From positions 1 to 32,597 of the forward strand of contig JAOPGA020000758.1 in assembly GCA_026419775.2 (NCBI GenBank): a stretch of DNA of 32,597 nt, in the 5' to 3' direction. The DNA is from Acrasis kona. Lineage: Eukaryota > Heterolobosea > Eutetramitea > Acrasida > Acrasidae. A program made the translations under genes and the position numbers. This document shows, piece by piece, positions 9,416-20,246 of the stretch; position 1 is the stretch's first letter; each line of letters opens with the position of its first letter. The notes below the pieces were generated by a model that was not told the DNA's origin, ran no database searches, and was given only the letters and a program-made list of their open reading frames with translations.

Positions 9416-9706
9416 TTTGTAAGGAGAATGATGCTGTTGTAAAAATTGTAACGCAGTTTCATTACATAATTAAAAAAACACATAGTAGTCATCTAAATCG
9501 TCTTAATCATATCACCTAAACTACATTACAGATATTCGTTATAAAAACACGAGAGTACACGAGTTCAAAGTTTCAGAACACTTATCATTTTTCATAACTC
9601 TGGACAACTATGCAAGTCGTTATAATTACCGTTAAATAATGGTTTGGGGCTATTTATTCGAATTTAAAATCTGTCATTTCAAACAACCACAAACAAATCA
9701 AACAGG
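9416..9706. promoter_or_regulatory. Divergent intergenic region, GT60 and lysine-rich gene
   Basis: These 291 bp separate two divergent starts and presumably carry both promoters. The region is AT-rich. A 60-codon plus-strand frame beginning at 9639 overlaps the lysine-rich gene in another frame and is not supported. Confidence 0.35.
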
Positions 9707-10012
9707 ATGGGAAAGAGAACCGCAGTCGAGAACAAAAAAGTCTCACCAAAAGTCGCAACATGGAAAGACAGGTGCTCAAATGCTGTCGACCGCACTAAGA
9801 GAAGCGTCAAAACTAGCGTAGTTAGTTCAGAAAACATTATTGCGAAATCAACAAGAAAGAGGAACAACGTTAACTACAGAGACGTGCTAAAGGCTACATC
9901 TACATCCAAAATAGTGAAATCATCAAAATCTTGCAACACACAAGAGGTCAGGCAAAAGAATTTTATCCTCTACGAAACCAAAAAGAAGGAGAAAAAGAAC
10001 AAGAATGAATGA
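9707..10012 (+). CDS. Small lysine-rich protein, unknown
   Basis: A 101-residue highly basic protein rich in Lys, Ser, Thr and Asn, with a KKKEKKNKNE C-terminus and internal RTKR and RKR clusters that could act as nuclear localisation signals. One block, VNYRDVLKATSTSKIVKSS, is less simple, as is the following CNTQEVRQKNFILYETKK, so it is not pure low complexity. It has no membrane segment or signal peptide and I recognise no family. It may be a small nucleolar, ribosomal or nucleic-acid-binding protein, or an incompletely modelled gene. The ATG has an A/G-rich context (AACAGG before ATG) and the frame ends 85 bp before the convergent rhamnonate dehydratase stop. Confidence 0.5.
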   Translation: MGKRTAVENKKVSPKVATWKDRCSNAVDRTKRSVKTSVVSSENIIAKSTRKRNNVNYRDVLKATSTSKIVKSSKSCNTQEVRQKNFILYETKKKEKKNKNE

Positions 10013-10097
10013 TAAATCAAACAAAGTATTGTACATACATAACCATTCGAGGTTGGACCTTGCTTTAAAAATAATTTATATAAAATGTATTTTTATT

Positions 10098-11354
10098 TTA
10101 CTTTTCCTTGTCCTTCTTATCCTCAATACCCAATTCTCCAATACTCTTTGAAATGCCAGAGTTGAACATTGATTCAAACGCGATAAGTTTGGCGTTTGGA
10201 TTGACTTTTAGACCGAAACCATCTCCATCCAAAATGCTTACATCCAAGTAACCTTTGCTTGGGACAGGTTCATTAATGAACAAATCACCAAATACTGGAA
10301 TCACTGATTTTCCATCTGGTGAATTTGCAATGTACTCGCTGAACGGACAATGTGTTTGAGAGGCCACAAAGTGATAAGAATAAGGACCACTTCCGTGAGG
10401 ACACATTAAAATGTCATAAGATGCTGCATGAGCTGCAATCTTTAGAAGCTCAGTCATGCCACCGACCCACATGACGTCAGGTTGGAGAATATCGACACAT
10501 CTTCCTTCGATCAACTTTCTGAATCCGTACTTTGTGTATTCGTGCTCTCCTGTGGTCCACTTCATGAAGGGGCAAGCTGTACGAAGTCTTTCGAATCCAT
10601 CAAAATCATCGGGGTGCAGAACTTCTTCTAGCCAGTAAATGTTGAGATCTTTGACTGCGAATGCCAATTCGATAGCATATGGTACTGTAAGGGACATGTA
10701 ACAATCGACCATAATGGGGTAGTCGGGTCCGACTGACTCTCTGTGCTTTCTGAGGAATTCAACATTCTTCTTGAGTCCTTCTGGGCCATCGGTGTGTGGG
10801 TATGGAAGTGGAACTTTTGATCCTAAAAACCCCATGTTCTTTACAGCAGTTGGTTCAGGACCAGTGCAGTAGAAATTGATCCTCTCCTTTGTAGCACCTC
10901 CAATCATTTTATAGACTGGTTCATGTCTAATCTTGCCGACCAAGTCCCAGAGAGCCAAGTCGATCACCGAGATAACGGCAATGGGAAGACCTTTACGTCC
11001 GTAGAACATTGAACTCTGGAACATTTGATGCCATAAATTATTAGTATCTCTTGGGTCAGCACCAATGAGGAATCTCTCAAAGTGATTGTGAACTAGCCAA
11101 CAAGCTGGAGGCCCTCCAAAACCAGTTGCAAATCCTGTGGTTCCATCGCTTGCAGTAATGGTGAGAAAAAACGATCCCAATACGTTGATACCCCACGATG
11201 TTCTTGAATGCCTGTATTTGTCGTACATGCTCATTGGATTGGAAATTGGTGTGTCGATGATCCAATGGCCCTTCTTTTGATTGTGGTAGTCTCCACCTGT
11301 ACCTTCATTGGGCGCTACAAATGTTCTGATGGATGTGATTGTTGGGAATGGCAT
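10098..11354 (-). CDS. L-rhamnonate dehydratase, enolase superfamily (probable lateral transfer)
   Basis: An intronless 418-residue homologue of bacterial RhmD, which converts L-rhamnonate to 2-keto-3-deoxy-L-rhamnonate. The N-terminal capping domain shows GGDYHNQKKGHWI, then TPISNPMSMYDKYR and SWGINVLGSFFLTI. The barrel carries the superfamily ligands at the right spacing: Asp217 (MVDCYMSL), Glu243 (YWLEEVL), Glu270-His271 (TTGEHEY), Asp293 (LQPDVMW) and His320 (CPHGSGPYS), close to the D/E/E-H/D/H spacing of the E. coli enzyme. FSEYIANSPDG and LFINEPVP near the C-terminus are typical. The pathway degrades L-rhamnose, common in plant and algal cell walls; no partner enzyme is present in the window. 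The enzyme is mostly bacterial and fungal, and the lack of introns beside intron-rich neighbours would fit a transferred gene, though other native genes here also lack introns. Substrate assignment is by similarity. Confidence 0.88.
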   Translation of the reverse strand: MPFPTITSIRTFVAPNEGTGGDYHNQKKGHWIIDTPISNPMSMYDKYRHSRTSWGINVLGSFFLTITASDGTTGFATGFGGPPACWLVHNHFERFLIGADPRDTNNLWHQMFQSSMFYGRKGLPIAVISVIDLALWDLVGKIRHEPVYKMIGGATKERINFYCTGPEPTAVKNMGFLGSKVPLPYPHTDGPEGLKKNVEFLRKHRESVGPDYPIMVDCYMSLTVPYAIELAFAVKDLNIYWLEEVLHPDDFDGFERLRTACPFMKWTTGEHEYTKYGFRKLIEGRCVDILQPDVMWVGGMTELLKIAAHAASYDILMCPHGSGPYSYHFVASQTHCPFSEYIANSPDGKSVIPVFGDLFINEPVPSKGYLDVSILDGDGFGLKVNPNAKLIAFESMFNSGISKSIGELGIEDKKDKEK

Positions 11355-11525
11355 GGTATATGTGTTTTAAAATGCTGTGGATAGATCTATTCAGACAACT
11401 ATAATTTATCTAAAAAAGTTCTTCTATTTTGATTGATCAAAATTTGCTGTGGGGTCAACCTATTTATACCATGCGCACCGAAATATCAACACAAAAATTA
11501 AGATTTAATGTTTCAACACATGAGT

Positions 11526-14353
11526 TTAATCCTTCTTTTTAAATTCCAACACATCTCTGAACTCTTGCACAATTCTCTGTGTTGATGAATTTCCTTCCAT
11601 AACACCCAACACTTGCCTCAAAACATCATTTTTATCCAAACCAACAACTTTAGAATCCCAAGTGCCATGAAGAGGTCCAACCAGCCAATCGCACCACTCC
11701 CTTAATCGTACTTCATTGTTAGATTGACTCAATTGCCTCGCATAAGCCTTGGCAAATCTCATGTACTCTTTGTCATCGCCCAGTGCATCAGCAGCGGCCA
11801 TTCCAATCTCCAATTCTTCAATGATGCCTGTGCCTCGGTGCGTATCAATGTTCTTGCTGGATTTGGCACGTAGATAGCCAAGATCAAATTCCACATCTGA
11901 ATCTTGGTTGTTGTCCATTTGGCGACGATCGTACAGGTGCATTGCGCTCGTGATGAATGGACTGGTGCTAGCGTGAGCATCTGCCACGCACACAAAGCAT
12001 GACAGCGTCTGATGCCACGCGTAACTCTCTCCATTGTTTAGCGTAATGACTGCTCTGCCATTACGAGTGATTCCAACGTCATCAACGTTCGAAATGTTAT
12101 TTGTGAGTGGAGATGCACTCACGTTGAGCAGCGATGTGCCCTGCGTAATGTTCCACATTAAAAGTCTAAGATTTTGAGTCAAGATTAACAGGTTTTGTTT
12201 TTCGCAGGCAATGTGAGCTGCAGTTGCCTCCAACATGATGGGTGGGAATGGCTGTGATGATTAGTAAAATGATGAAAAAGAGCATTCTTACCCTTCTGCC
12301 CGATCTTAAAAAAGTATGAACTATGTTAGGAACACAACACACTGCCGTGAATAAATTTGTGGCTGCAGCCATGACAGGTCCACCCCATACAGTGGCCGAC
12401 CAATGTTTTTTATCGTTGAGCACGTATTCACAATCGCCCTGTTCCGAACACTTGAACTCTTCGTTTGCATTGACTTGCAAGTGTATTGGCTTCACCTCAA
12501 AGACGAACGCAGGTTGGATGGGTTCCATTCCAGGTGCCGGCAGCGTGCTCTTTGAAATGTTACTTTTAGATTGCTCCACCGTGGTGACGCCCACTCTTCT
12601 AGTCACAGTTACGGCAGGCGCTGCGCTTGTGACTGGTTTGGCGGTGGCGAGTGTTGTTGTTGGTGGCGAGGAATCAAAACTGGTGCTGGTGATGCCTCCC
12701 TCTGATCTTTGTTCCATGATGGTTCTGGCTGCGTCTTGTGTGGATGTTTGTTGTGGTTGTTGAGTGGGTGTTGGATTCGATGATGATGATGAGGATGATG
12801 GATGAGACGAATAATCTTCATTTAGATCCAAAAACAATGACTCTGTGGGTGCCACTCTCTTTGTCACGATGCTCTTTGGTTGAATTCTTCTCCTTCCATC
12901 CTTTGTGATGGTCTCCTTTTGTTGCGTCACTATCACCTGTTGAGTTTTGGATGAGGAAGCATTTGATTTTTGTGTAATGGACGATAATTGTCTGCTGTTG
13001 TTCATTTGACTTGGTGCTTCGAGCAGTGATGACGTGGTGCCAACTTCACCATATTGTTCTCTCACCATGTCCCTCCATTTGGGCGCGGGTATGCATTCGC
13101 CGAGGGTGGTCTTGTCGAAATGAATGTAGGCCACCGTGCCGTCATTACTGCAGCAGATTAAATCGTATCCGCTGCTGCTCCAACTGACACCAAGGATTCC
13201 ATTATCAAACAAATCACGAACAACTAATAATGGAGTTGAAAGTAGGGAGGACCAAATGGAGAGCGAACAATCCAAACTTCCAATTGCGGTGTAGAATACG
13301 GGTATGGATGGATTCTTTTCATTTTCGAATGCAACAGGGTTGAATGACTATGAGTGTGAGTGAGTGATGTGATCAAAGTACGCACTGCTGCAATAACGAC
13401 GTCCTTGTGACCGCTATAATCTCTTTCTGATGTAAAGTTTTGATTTCTTAGGAATAGAGGTGCACTGTGTTGCTTCTTTTTTAATCCGTTTCCGGTTATA
13501 AAAATGCTTCCGTCTGGACTCCAGCTTGGTCTGAAGAAGATTGTGTTTCCTATTTTTAATGTATAAAGTAAAATGTCATTCATACCTAGACTCTTTTCAA
13601 AAATCTCGGTGATTACATACTTTTGTTCCCACGTCGAAGTTGACCACAAGATCAACATCTTGTCGGATTGTGTGGCCAAGTATTTATTAAGTGGATCAAA
13701 TGAAACAGCCTTTACAATGTCGTCGTGGCCCTTTAGTGTTTGTATCGCGTCTAAAAGTTGAGAATGTGGAAAAAATCAACCTCACCTTGTTTTGCAACAT
13801 CATACACTATGGTTGTATTGTCGACGCTACAACTGGCCAGAAGTTTAGAATCGGGGCTCCATGATACGCCTAACACGTCTTTGTTGTGCTTGCGGAATAG
13901 TTTATAGAACTTCCAATCTTCAATGTTTTTGTTGAATCCTTCTACCGCGAGTGTGGTGTTGCTCAGATCCATGAGTTCGTCACAATAATAAATTGACACT
14001 GTGAAATCATCTGAACACGCGGCTAACATTTTTCCATTTGGGCTGAACTTTATGCAATTTATCGGATTTTGATGATAGTCCAGTTCACAAACCAATTCAT
14101 TTTTGGATTTGGTGCTTAAAAGGTGTATTTCAACTTTATCGTCGATTTTTGTTTTTGATGTTGGTTGTGGTGGTGATTTAAGTCTTTGTGTACGCCATAT
14201 AAAAATCTTCTTGTCTAATAATTGGTTAGGAGCTCCCTATATATCAATTTTACCTTGGCAGGTAGCAAACCTAGAATCATCAGGGTGTATATCGATCGAG
14301 TATATTGGGCCCTTTTCCTTGGAGCACCACAGTGGCTTCTCTATCTTGATCAT
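11526..14353 (-). CDS. HIRA: HIRA histone H3.3 chaperone, six exons
   Basis: Minus-strand exons are 14353-14254, 14214-13786, 13750-13586, 13549-13386, 13347-12292 and 12251-11526, with introns of 39, 35, 36, 38 and 40 nt; the product is 879 aa. HIRA deposits H3.3 outside replication. The N-terminus (about residues 1-370) is a WD40 propeller: YSIDIHPDDSRFATC, CIKFSPNGKMLAACSDD, DWKFYKLFRKHNKDVLGVSW with SPDSKLLASCSVDNT, LKGHDDIVKAVSFD, FFRPSWSPDGS, and VSWSSSGYDLICCSNDGTVA. Around residue 437, ITKDGRRRIQP matches the HIRA B domain that binds ASF1. The C-terminal part (WNITQGTSLLNVS, then IEELEIGMAAADAL, then LREWCDWLVGPLHGTWDSKVVGLDK) matches the HIRA C-terminal domain that binds CABIN1 and trimerises. 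The linker is Ser/Thr/Pro rich. All junctions restore frame and alignment. It is divergent from CCDC39, with 91 bp between starts. Confidence 0.93.
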
Positions 14354-14444
14354 TACAAAATGTCAAAGCATTGCCGCCAACCTTAACTATTTTTTTTACA
14401 AAATCGTGATTGAACCTGCTGCTACTGTTTAGAACTCAAACAAG
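14354..14444. promoter_or_regulatory. 91-bp divergent promoter, HIRA and CCDC39
   Basis: It lies between the start codons of HIRA (minus) and CCDC39 (plus). It contains a T-rich run and, just before the CCDC39 ATG, TTTAGAACT; the same 9-mer occurs immediately upstream of the P5B ATPase ATG. Whether this is an initiator-like element is untested. Confidence 0.45.
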
Positions 14445-17237
14445 ATGGACGCGTTTGACGAAGAACATATTGATTATGCTCATTTGCCAGACTTCTTGTT
14501 GAATGATAAGAACAAGGAGCTGCAGAGGAAAATCAAGGAGTCTGAAAGAAGAGTAAGCGACAACCAAAGCAAAGTAGACGTTCAAAATGAGAGGAATAAG
14601 AACCTCATCAACCATTTGAAAAGTCTAAAAGTTGAACATGAAACCACCAAATCTCTACTAGAATCAAAGCACAAGGAAATTGAGACGGAGAATCATTTAA
14701 AGATGGTTGCAGAGCGAGAAGTTGGTCGTCTCAAAAGCGAAGTTTTAAAGTTTGAAAAAGAGCATAATGACATTCAAGACAAAGTAGACGGCGTGCAGAA
14801 TGAAATCTTTAGAGCCAATGAGAAGATGGATCAGTTTAAGAATCAAATGTTATTCAATCAAGAAGAGTTAGAACAGTGGTCTCTGGCTAGAAAACAAAAA
14901 GAAGATGATCAGTTAGCTCTAGAAAAATACAGAAGGCAGGATGAGACTAAAATCAAAGAGTTGAGTCTCAAGATTGAGAAACTTTCGAGAGAGGTTGAGG
15001 ATAGAAAATCAATGCTAGAAAGAGAGATTACAGATACTCAAGCATCTCAAATTGAACTAGCCAAAACTGCTGAAGACTTTAAAGCCCTACACAAAGAAAG
15101 ACAACACTTGATTGAACAATGGCAAGACGCTCTTAAAAACATGAACAAAAGAGACCAACTTATCATGGCCGCTGGAGAAAAATTCGCTCAAGGAAAGGTG
15201 GTAATCAGAGAGAAGCAAGAGATCCTGTATCAAGAGAGTCAGCATTTAAACATTCACATTCAAAACAATCGAGAGTTGGACCAAAAGATTCTGAAGGTAG
15301 CTAGAACAGTCGAAAAATCTAGATCCGAGTTAGAGGGTCGTAGGGGACACTTGACTGACCTTAACGACCAACTAGAAGTCATCAAGAATACTTTGGCAAA
15401 GGCCAGCACAGATTTGAACAACAAACGAACAGAGATTAAAATAGTGCAACAATCTCTTGAAGCTAAAATGAAGAAGCTGGCGTATATGCAAGCTAACAAA
15501 TCCAGCACAGAAGAAAACCTCTCGAACAAAAAAGCCATTCTCAACGACTTGGAGGCACAGACTGATTATGTGGATAAGATGCTACTTGGAGCTGAAACCG
15601 AATTTAAATCTCACCAAGCAAGGCTCAAGGAACTAAAAGAGGAATTTTATAAAGAGTCACAAGATTTATTCAAGCTAATCAATACAAAAGCTAATCATGT
15701 CGCGGAGATTAGCGGAACGAATGCTCAAAATAAGAATATGGCAGCGAAGATTCAACAAAAAGACAACGAGGTCTTCAAGCAACAAGAGCTTCTGTACAAT
15801 ATTGAATTTAAATCTCAACAAATGGAGAGGAAGGTAAATCGAGCTCAAGGGCAAAGGACTGAAGAGGAAAAAGAGGTTTTGAATCAGAGGATCAAAGACT
15901 TGAACGTTGAGTTAGAAGTGTATCAACAACAGTATACAATGTTGAACGTCGAGTGGAATAAAGTCCAGGCTGAAGTAAGAACCATGCAAAAACAAGTAGA
16001 AGTAAAGCAGAAGGACAAGGACAGGCTAGAAGACAAGGTTCAGGAGTTGGATCTACAAAATGAAACTCATGAAGTGGAATATAAGGAAATGATGAAGCAG
16101 AAAGAAAACAACATGGTGAATCATGATGTACAGAAATTGCAAGTCAAGAGATTAAGAGATTTACTGAGATCAAGAGCTGATGAAGTGAGCGGCTTGGAGA
16201 ATAGAAAAAACCAACTGGAGATCACATACAAGGAGAAGGAGCTTCAAGTGAATGCTCATAAAGAGCTATTGAGATTAGAAATGAAGAATGCAGAGGACGA
16301 GAGAAGGCAGCTTTCTCTAGAGTTATCGGAGAGGAAGGTACAAGTGGATAAGTTGAAGAATAAATTTGCAATTCATCTCCAAAGATTAAAACCAGATGAG
16401 GGGGAAGAGACCATTAGTCAATCTCAGTTCTTGTTGCGGGCCATTCATGAGCGTGAGGAGTTGCAACGAAAAGGTGATATGCTTGATGAGAGCATTCAGC
16501 AACTCGAAAAAGAAGAGAAGGCGATAGATTTAACTCTTGCTCAATTCCACCACCGCAATCATATGCATATGAGTACTTTTAAACATGCAGATAAGGATGA
16601 TGCTGATTTGAAGTTGAAATATGAACTCGAGCAAAAAGTTAAGGATTTGGATACTATTCTGAGTCGACGTGTCCAAGAAAAACGTAACTACGAAGCATCT
16701 TTACAAGCCAAAAAAGAAGAACTTGCCGAAATTATAGAGCAAAAGAGGGATATAGAGGCAAGGAGACAAGCTTTAATGGAAGCAAAGAACCAGCTGTTGA
16801 AGGAGATTGATCGTTTGAAGCAATCAGTCTCAACATCATACTCGCTCATGAAGAATGGAGAAAAGGAGGCAAGAAGAAAGGTGTTTGACGGAAAGGAGGT
16901 AAAGATGAAAGATATTGAATACCTCGAAAACAGCTTAAAGTTGTCGAACGGACTCAAACTGCTAGTTACACTATCTCAAAACGACAATCATCTCAGAAGC
17001 ACAATGGAGAGAGTATTTGGAGAATTGAGAATCGAACTACCAATCGAGAGTGTCACTCCTTCTACACCCAGCAAAACATCATCGTCTCTACCTAATTCGA
17101 GATTAGGTTCCAGACCTTCTTCTCAAGTAAGAAAGACAATGTTGTCTTCCAGAGGATCCGTTAGAAGCAGCACCAGCAGTACGAGAAGCAGCGTGAGTAG
17201 CGTGATGAGCTCCAGAAGTGTGGAATTGAGATTATAA
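14445..17237 (+). CDS. CCDC39: CCDC39, ciliary 96-nm ruler coiled-coil protein
   Basis: An intronless 930-residue protein, nearly the length of human CCDC39 (941). CCDC39 and CCDC40 form the coiled-coil ruler that sets the 96-nm repeat of motile axonemes and places inner dynein arms and the nexin-dynein complex. The protein is coiled coil almost throughout. Diagnostic blocks are HLKMVAEREVGRLKSEVLKF (family: HFKAIAQRELGRVKDEI), LALEKYRRQDETKIKELSLK (family: LTLQKYAQQDDNKIRALTL), EDFKALHKERQHLIEQWQDA, KQQELLYNIEFKSQQMERKV, LKVKRLRDLL-type repeats and HEREELQRKGDMLD. The C-terminus is Ser/Arg/Thr rich, as in the family. This single gene is good evidence for motile cilia or flagella at some life stage. 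The stop lies 30 bp from that of the convergent INTS13-FYR gene. Confidence 0.93.
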   Translation: MDAFDEEHIDYAHLPDFLLNDKNKELQRKIKESERRVSDNQSKVDVQNERNKNLINHLKSLKVEHETTKSLLESKHKEIETENHLKMVAEREVGRLKSEVLKFEKEHNDIQDKVDGVQNEIFRANEKMDQFKNQMLFNQEELEQWSLARKQKEDDQLALEKYRRQDETKIKELSLKIEKLSREVEDRKSMLEREITDTQASQIELAKTAEDFKALHKERQHLIEQWQDALKNMNKRDQLIMAAGEKFAQGKVVIREKQEILYQESQHLNIHIQNNRELDQKILKVARTVEKSRSELEGRRGHLTDLNDQLEVIKNTLAKASTDLNNKRTEIKIVQQSLEAKMKKLAYMQANKSSTEENLSNKKAILNDLEAQTDYVDKMLLGAETEFKSHQARLKELKEEFYKESQDLFKLINTKANHVAEISGTNAQNKNMAAKIQQKDNEVFKQQELLYNIEFKSQQMERKVNRAQGQRTEEEKEVLNQRIKDLNVELEVYQQQYTMLNVEWNKVQAEVRTMQKQVEVKQKDKDRLEDKVQELDLQNETHEVEYKEMMKQKENNMVNHDVQKLQVKRLRDLLRSRADEVSGLENRKNQLEITYKEKELQVNAHKELLRLEMKNAEDERRQLSLELSERKVQVDKLKNKFAIHLQRLKPDEGEETISQSQFLLRAIHEREELQRKGDMLDESIQQLEKEEKAIDLTLAQFHHRNHMHMSTFKHADKDDADLKLKYELEQKVKDLDTILSRRVQEKRNYEASLQAKKEELAEIIEQKRDIEARRQALMEAKNQLLKEIDRLKQSVSTSYSLMKNGEKEARRKVFDGKEVKMKDIEYLENSLKLSNGLKLLVTLSQNDNHLRSTMERVFGELRIELPIESVTPSTPSKTSSSLPNSRLGSRPSSQVRKTMLSSRGSVRSSTSSTRSSVSSVMSSRSVELRL

Positions 17238-17267
17238 TCAGTCTGTAATATATTAAAACATTTTTAA

Positions 17268-20207
17268 TCAAAGACCAGGTATCGATTGTTCTTGTGTCTG
17301 CGCAAACTTTCTCTTGCCAGAAGGTTTCAACTGATTACTTGTTGTTGCAGCAGCAGGTACCAGACCAGAGGACCCAACTGGCACAGGATTGACAGGAGAA
17401 GTAACGCCCTTACTATTCGCACCAACGACTACTCCATCCCTCTTCTTCTTCTTTTTCTTATTATTGTCATTGTTTCTGTCTCTCCTCCTTCCATTCTCCT
17501 CTAATTTCATATGATAGTACAATGGCTTGTTGGCTCCATCAAATTCAACCAGACTCTTCATCATGGCATCATTTCTAGATTGAGCAAATGAAAACAAATC
17601 TTGACCCTCCTCCCAGGCAACATTCGACATTTCTTTTGAACAATTTTGACTGATTTGAGCGAACGCTTCGTCTCTCTTTTGTCTTTTGATGATGATGTTT
17701 TGGTACGAATCGTCGCCTGATGCAGCAATTGCCTTCTCGACGCTCTGACCATCCTGGCCTGTAGATAGCTCTACTTTTGTGCCAAGTGCATCCTGAGAGT
17801 TTTCGTCATCATCGCTCATTGCGTCATCGTCGCCACCACCAATCACATGTGCAACGGTGGGCGATGACACCACCACATCGTTGTGCAATACTTGTAATGA
17901 CTCTGGCTTATGAGGTGCATTGGACCGTATGCACTTTTCAGCATGCTCCAGCTCTGATATCAACTTGATCACCGTGGGGTGAGCAAGACCAAAATATTCT
18001 GGTCCACTTATATTAGTAAACATTCTCTTTCCCGATTCTTCGCTCTTCATTTCGTTGATGCGCTTCACCACCACAGTCCACACTGCTGTCGCCGATGATC
18101 CCTTGATGGACTCGTGATCATCCTGTGCAGTCAACACAAACACTGGCGACTCTCCGCCATCCATAATCTCGCACGTGTATAAGCACTTTTCGTTGGGATC
18201 CTTCACGCTGCTGTACAATCGAGTGCTCTTGAATCCAATGGGCCAAATGTACTTATCGGTGTGATAGTTGGGTCGATCATAAACGACCTGGCCCAACTGA
18301 TGAATGGTCAAGCTAGCACCCAATTGAATGGGCAATATCACCTGACCATGTTGATTCCTCTCCACCTGCACGTTCTTCTTGCTCTTCTTTTCATCATTTT
18401 TGTGATTGGAGCTGTTGGTGCTGGTGGTGGTGGTATCAGCAAAGTAATTCGGCCACATTTTATCCATCTCTGCCACCAATCTGTTCTGGCTCATGATGGT
18501 CAGCAGTTGACGTACTTGTCCCCATAGCTTTCTATAAATGGCCCATCGCTGTGTGTGATTGTTCACATTGATGAGACCGGTGTCATTCTTGTTGTAGCTG
18601 GCATATATTTTATGAATCAAGCTGGTGGCAGCCTTGTGTTCCAGCTCTGGCATTGATTCGTGTAGCGGGGTGGATTGTAGCAGCGTAAACAATGGCAACA
18701 GCACTCTGTTGTGGAGCGTTGGATATTGATGTTTGGAGTCCTTGCAGAACAGAACCGAGTCGCTCTCATTGCATAGGGGAATCGCTCTGGTGGCCCTCTC
18801 TATGCGAGATGGTACTTGATAAACATATTGTGCAATCTTCATGTAGCACCACTCGCGAGCATGATGGACGGGATTAACGCCATTGCTGGCATCTTCGTCC
18901 TGTAACATGGCCAGTGCTGATTGGTCAATCATGGAAGATGATTCGCTCACTCTGGTATAATACTTGTGCATCAATTCTAGAAATTCGCTCTTGCTGTACT
19001 CTGGTTTCGATTCATCGGTGGAGAGCGATGGGTTGACTTCTCTTGATAGATGGGGCGTGGTGCTTCTATCTAGATTGAGCACGTGTAGATAGACGTCATC
19101 TCCATGCTGCAGCATCATGTGAGTCACCAGATGGCTGTGTGTGGTATTGTAGGGACTATCTAGAGATAGCGTGACTGGTTTGCCGCTCGCTAAATGCCTC
19201 ATCAAACACAGCGTGGATGGAGTGTAGGGGCTGACTGGAGTGATTCGATGTATGCTTTTGCTGGTATGCAATAGTTCCGTGCTGTGTTTTGGTTCCGCAC
19301 GTACCCACTTGAGAGAATGTAGATTTTCTGACAGCGAAATGTCTTGCGAAATTTCAACGCTGAATCCTTTACAGGCCAACTCTACATCATAATTGTTGGC
19401 TTTGCTGCCTGATTCCTTCATTGGAATGCCTTTGATGTTCAACACGACGAAACCGAATTGTCTTTGGGCCACTTGACGCATCATCACGTCCCATAGATTA
19501 GTAGTCTCTATGCACCATAATCTCATGCAGTCGAATGGATTGGCCGATTTCATTTTTTCGTTGATGCACGTGAATGGGCGAAGTGCGGAAATGATTGGTA
19601 GGATGACGTCGAGCGTGCACTTGTTGATGGAATCCGTATGGAAGCGCTCTTTAATGCGAGTGTTGAAGGTTTGAAAGAGATTATTGATTCCTACTTGTTC
19701 TTTTTGGAAATTTTCTTTTGTACATGCAGGTGCCATATAGAACAATCGAAACGTGCCATCTGGTATTTTCGTTTTCACTTCAATACCCCTGAACAGGTGA
19801 TCCAAAAGTTTATCGATTAGAACTTGATTGTTGTTCGCAGAGCGTGGTCGCTCTTGATCGTCAGGTATTTGTGCGTTTTCAGATAATTTTCTGCTGGTCT
19901 AAAATGTTGTTTGATTTATGGTGATAATACTTACGTGTAGAAAGTTCTGCTCTCTCCAATCCCAATCATTCAAAATGGTAAGTTGTTCATTTCGCTCAAG
20001 AGCCACCGCAAGTGCGGCTTCTTGTGGTAATATATCATAAGCAATTCTACAATAATCCAACACACATTCTAGTACAGTGGTCCTAAACGGTTGTTTAATA
20101 TTTATGGCTTGATCATATCCTTTAAGTTCTAAATCCATCGAATTGTCCAAGTGTGGTATGCTCCGAAGAGCACCTTCACTGATAGTGAAGATGGTTCTAT
20201 TGAGCAT
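17268..20207 (-). CDS. INTS13: INTS13 (Asunder) with internal FYRN-FYRC module, two exons
   Basis: Exons are 20207-19935 and 19898-17268, joined over a 36-nt intron (GTAAGT...TTTTAG); the product is 967 aa against about 706 for human INTS13. INTS13 belongs to the Integrator complex, which cleaves and terminates nascent RNA. The N-terminal region shows VLDYCRIAYDILP (human MEYCRIMYDIFP) and LNDWDWREQNFLH, then NIKGIPMKESGSKANNYDVE (residue ~244), SIHRITPVSPYTPSTCL-like sequence (~308) and HGDDVYLHVLNLDRS (~360). At about residues 615-750 lies a FYRN domain (LTIHQLGQVVYDRPNYHT, WPIGFKSTRLYSSVKDP, CLYTCEIMDGGESPVFVL) followed by a FYRC domain (SATAVWTVVVKRINEM, EYFGLAHPTVIKLISELEHA). After an acidic linker the INTS13-like end returns (FDGANKPLYYHMKLEENG, residue ~885), the region that contacts the cleavage module in animals. 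The fusion lies inside one exon with no stop or frame change. Confidence 0.9.
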
Positions 20208-20246
20208 TTCTTGTAATATTGTAACATCGGATTTTAGAACTTTGAA
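20208..20246. promoter_or_regulatory. 39-bp divergent promoter, INTS13-FYR and P5B ATPase
   Basis: Only 39 bp separate the two start codons. TTTAGAACT lies a few bases before the ATPase ATG, as it does before CCDC39. The INTS13 frame stays open further upstream across the ATPase start, but the family N-terminus fits MLNRTIFTI at 20207, so that start was chosen. Confidence 0.45.

Noticed and set aside
12323-12763. 146-codon plus-strand frame
   Set aside because: It is antisense to HIRA coding exon 5 with low-complexity composition and no family similarity.
12770-12800. GAT/TGA microsatellite
   Set aside because: It is the Ser-rich linker of HIRA (poly-Ser codons), not an independent repeat.
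14233-14253. A 21-nt intron in HIRA (GTAAAA...GGGAG) that keeps the frame
   Set aside because: Using the next acceptor at 14215 gives a 39-nt intron with a CTAAC branch site and TTAG end, like all the others, and a better family match (FATCQDKKIFIW).
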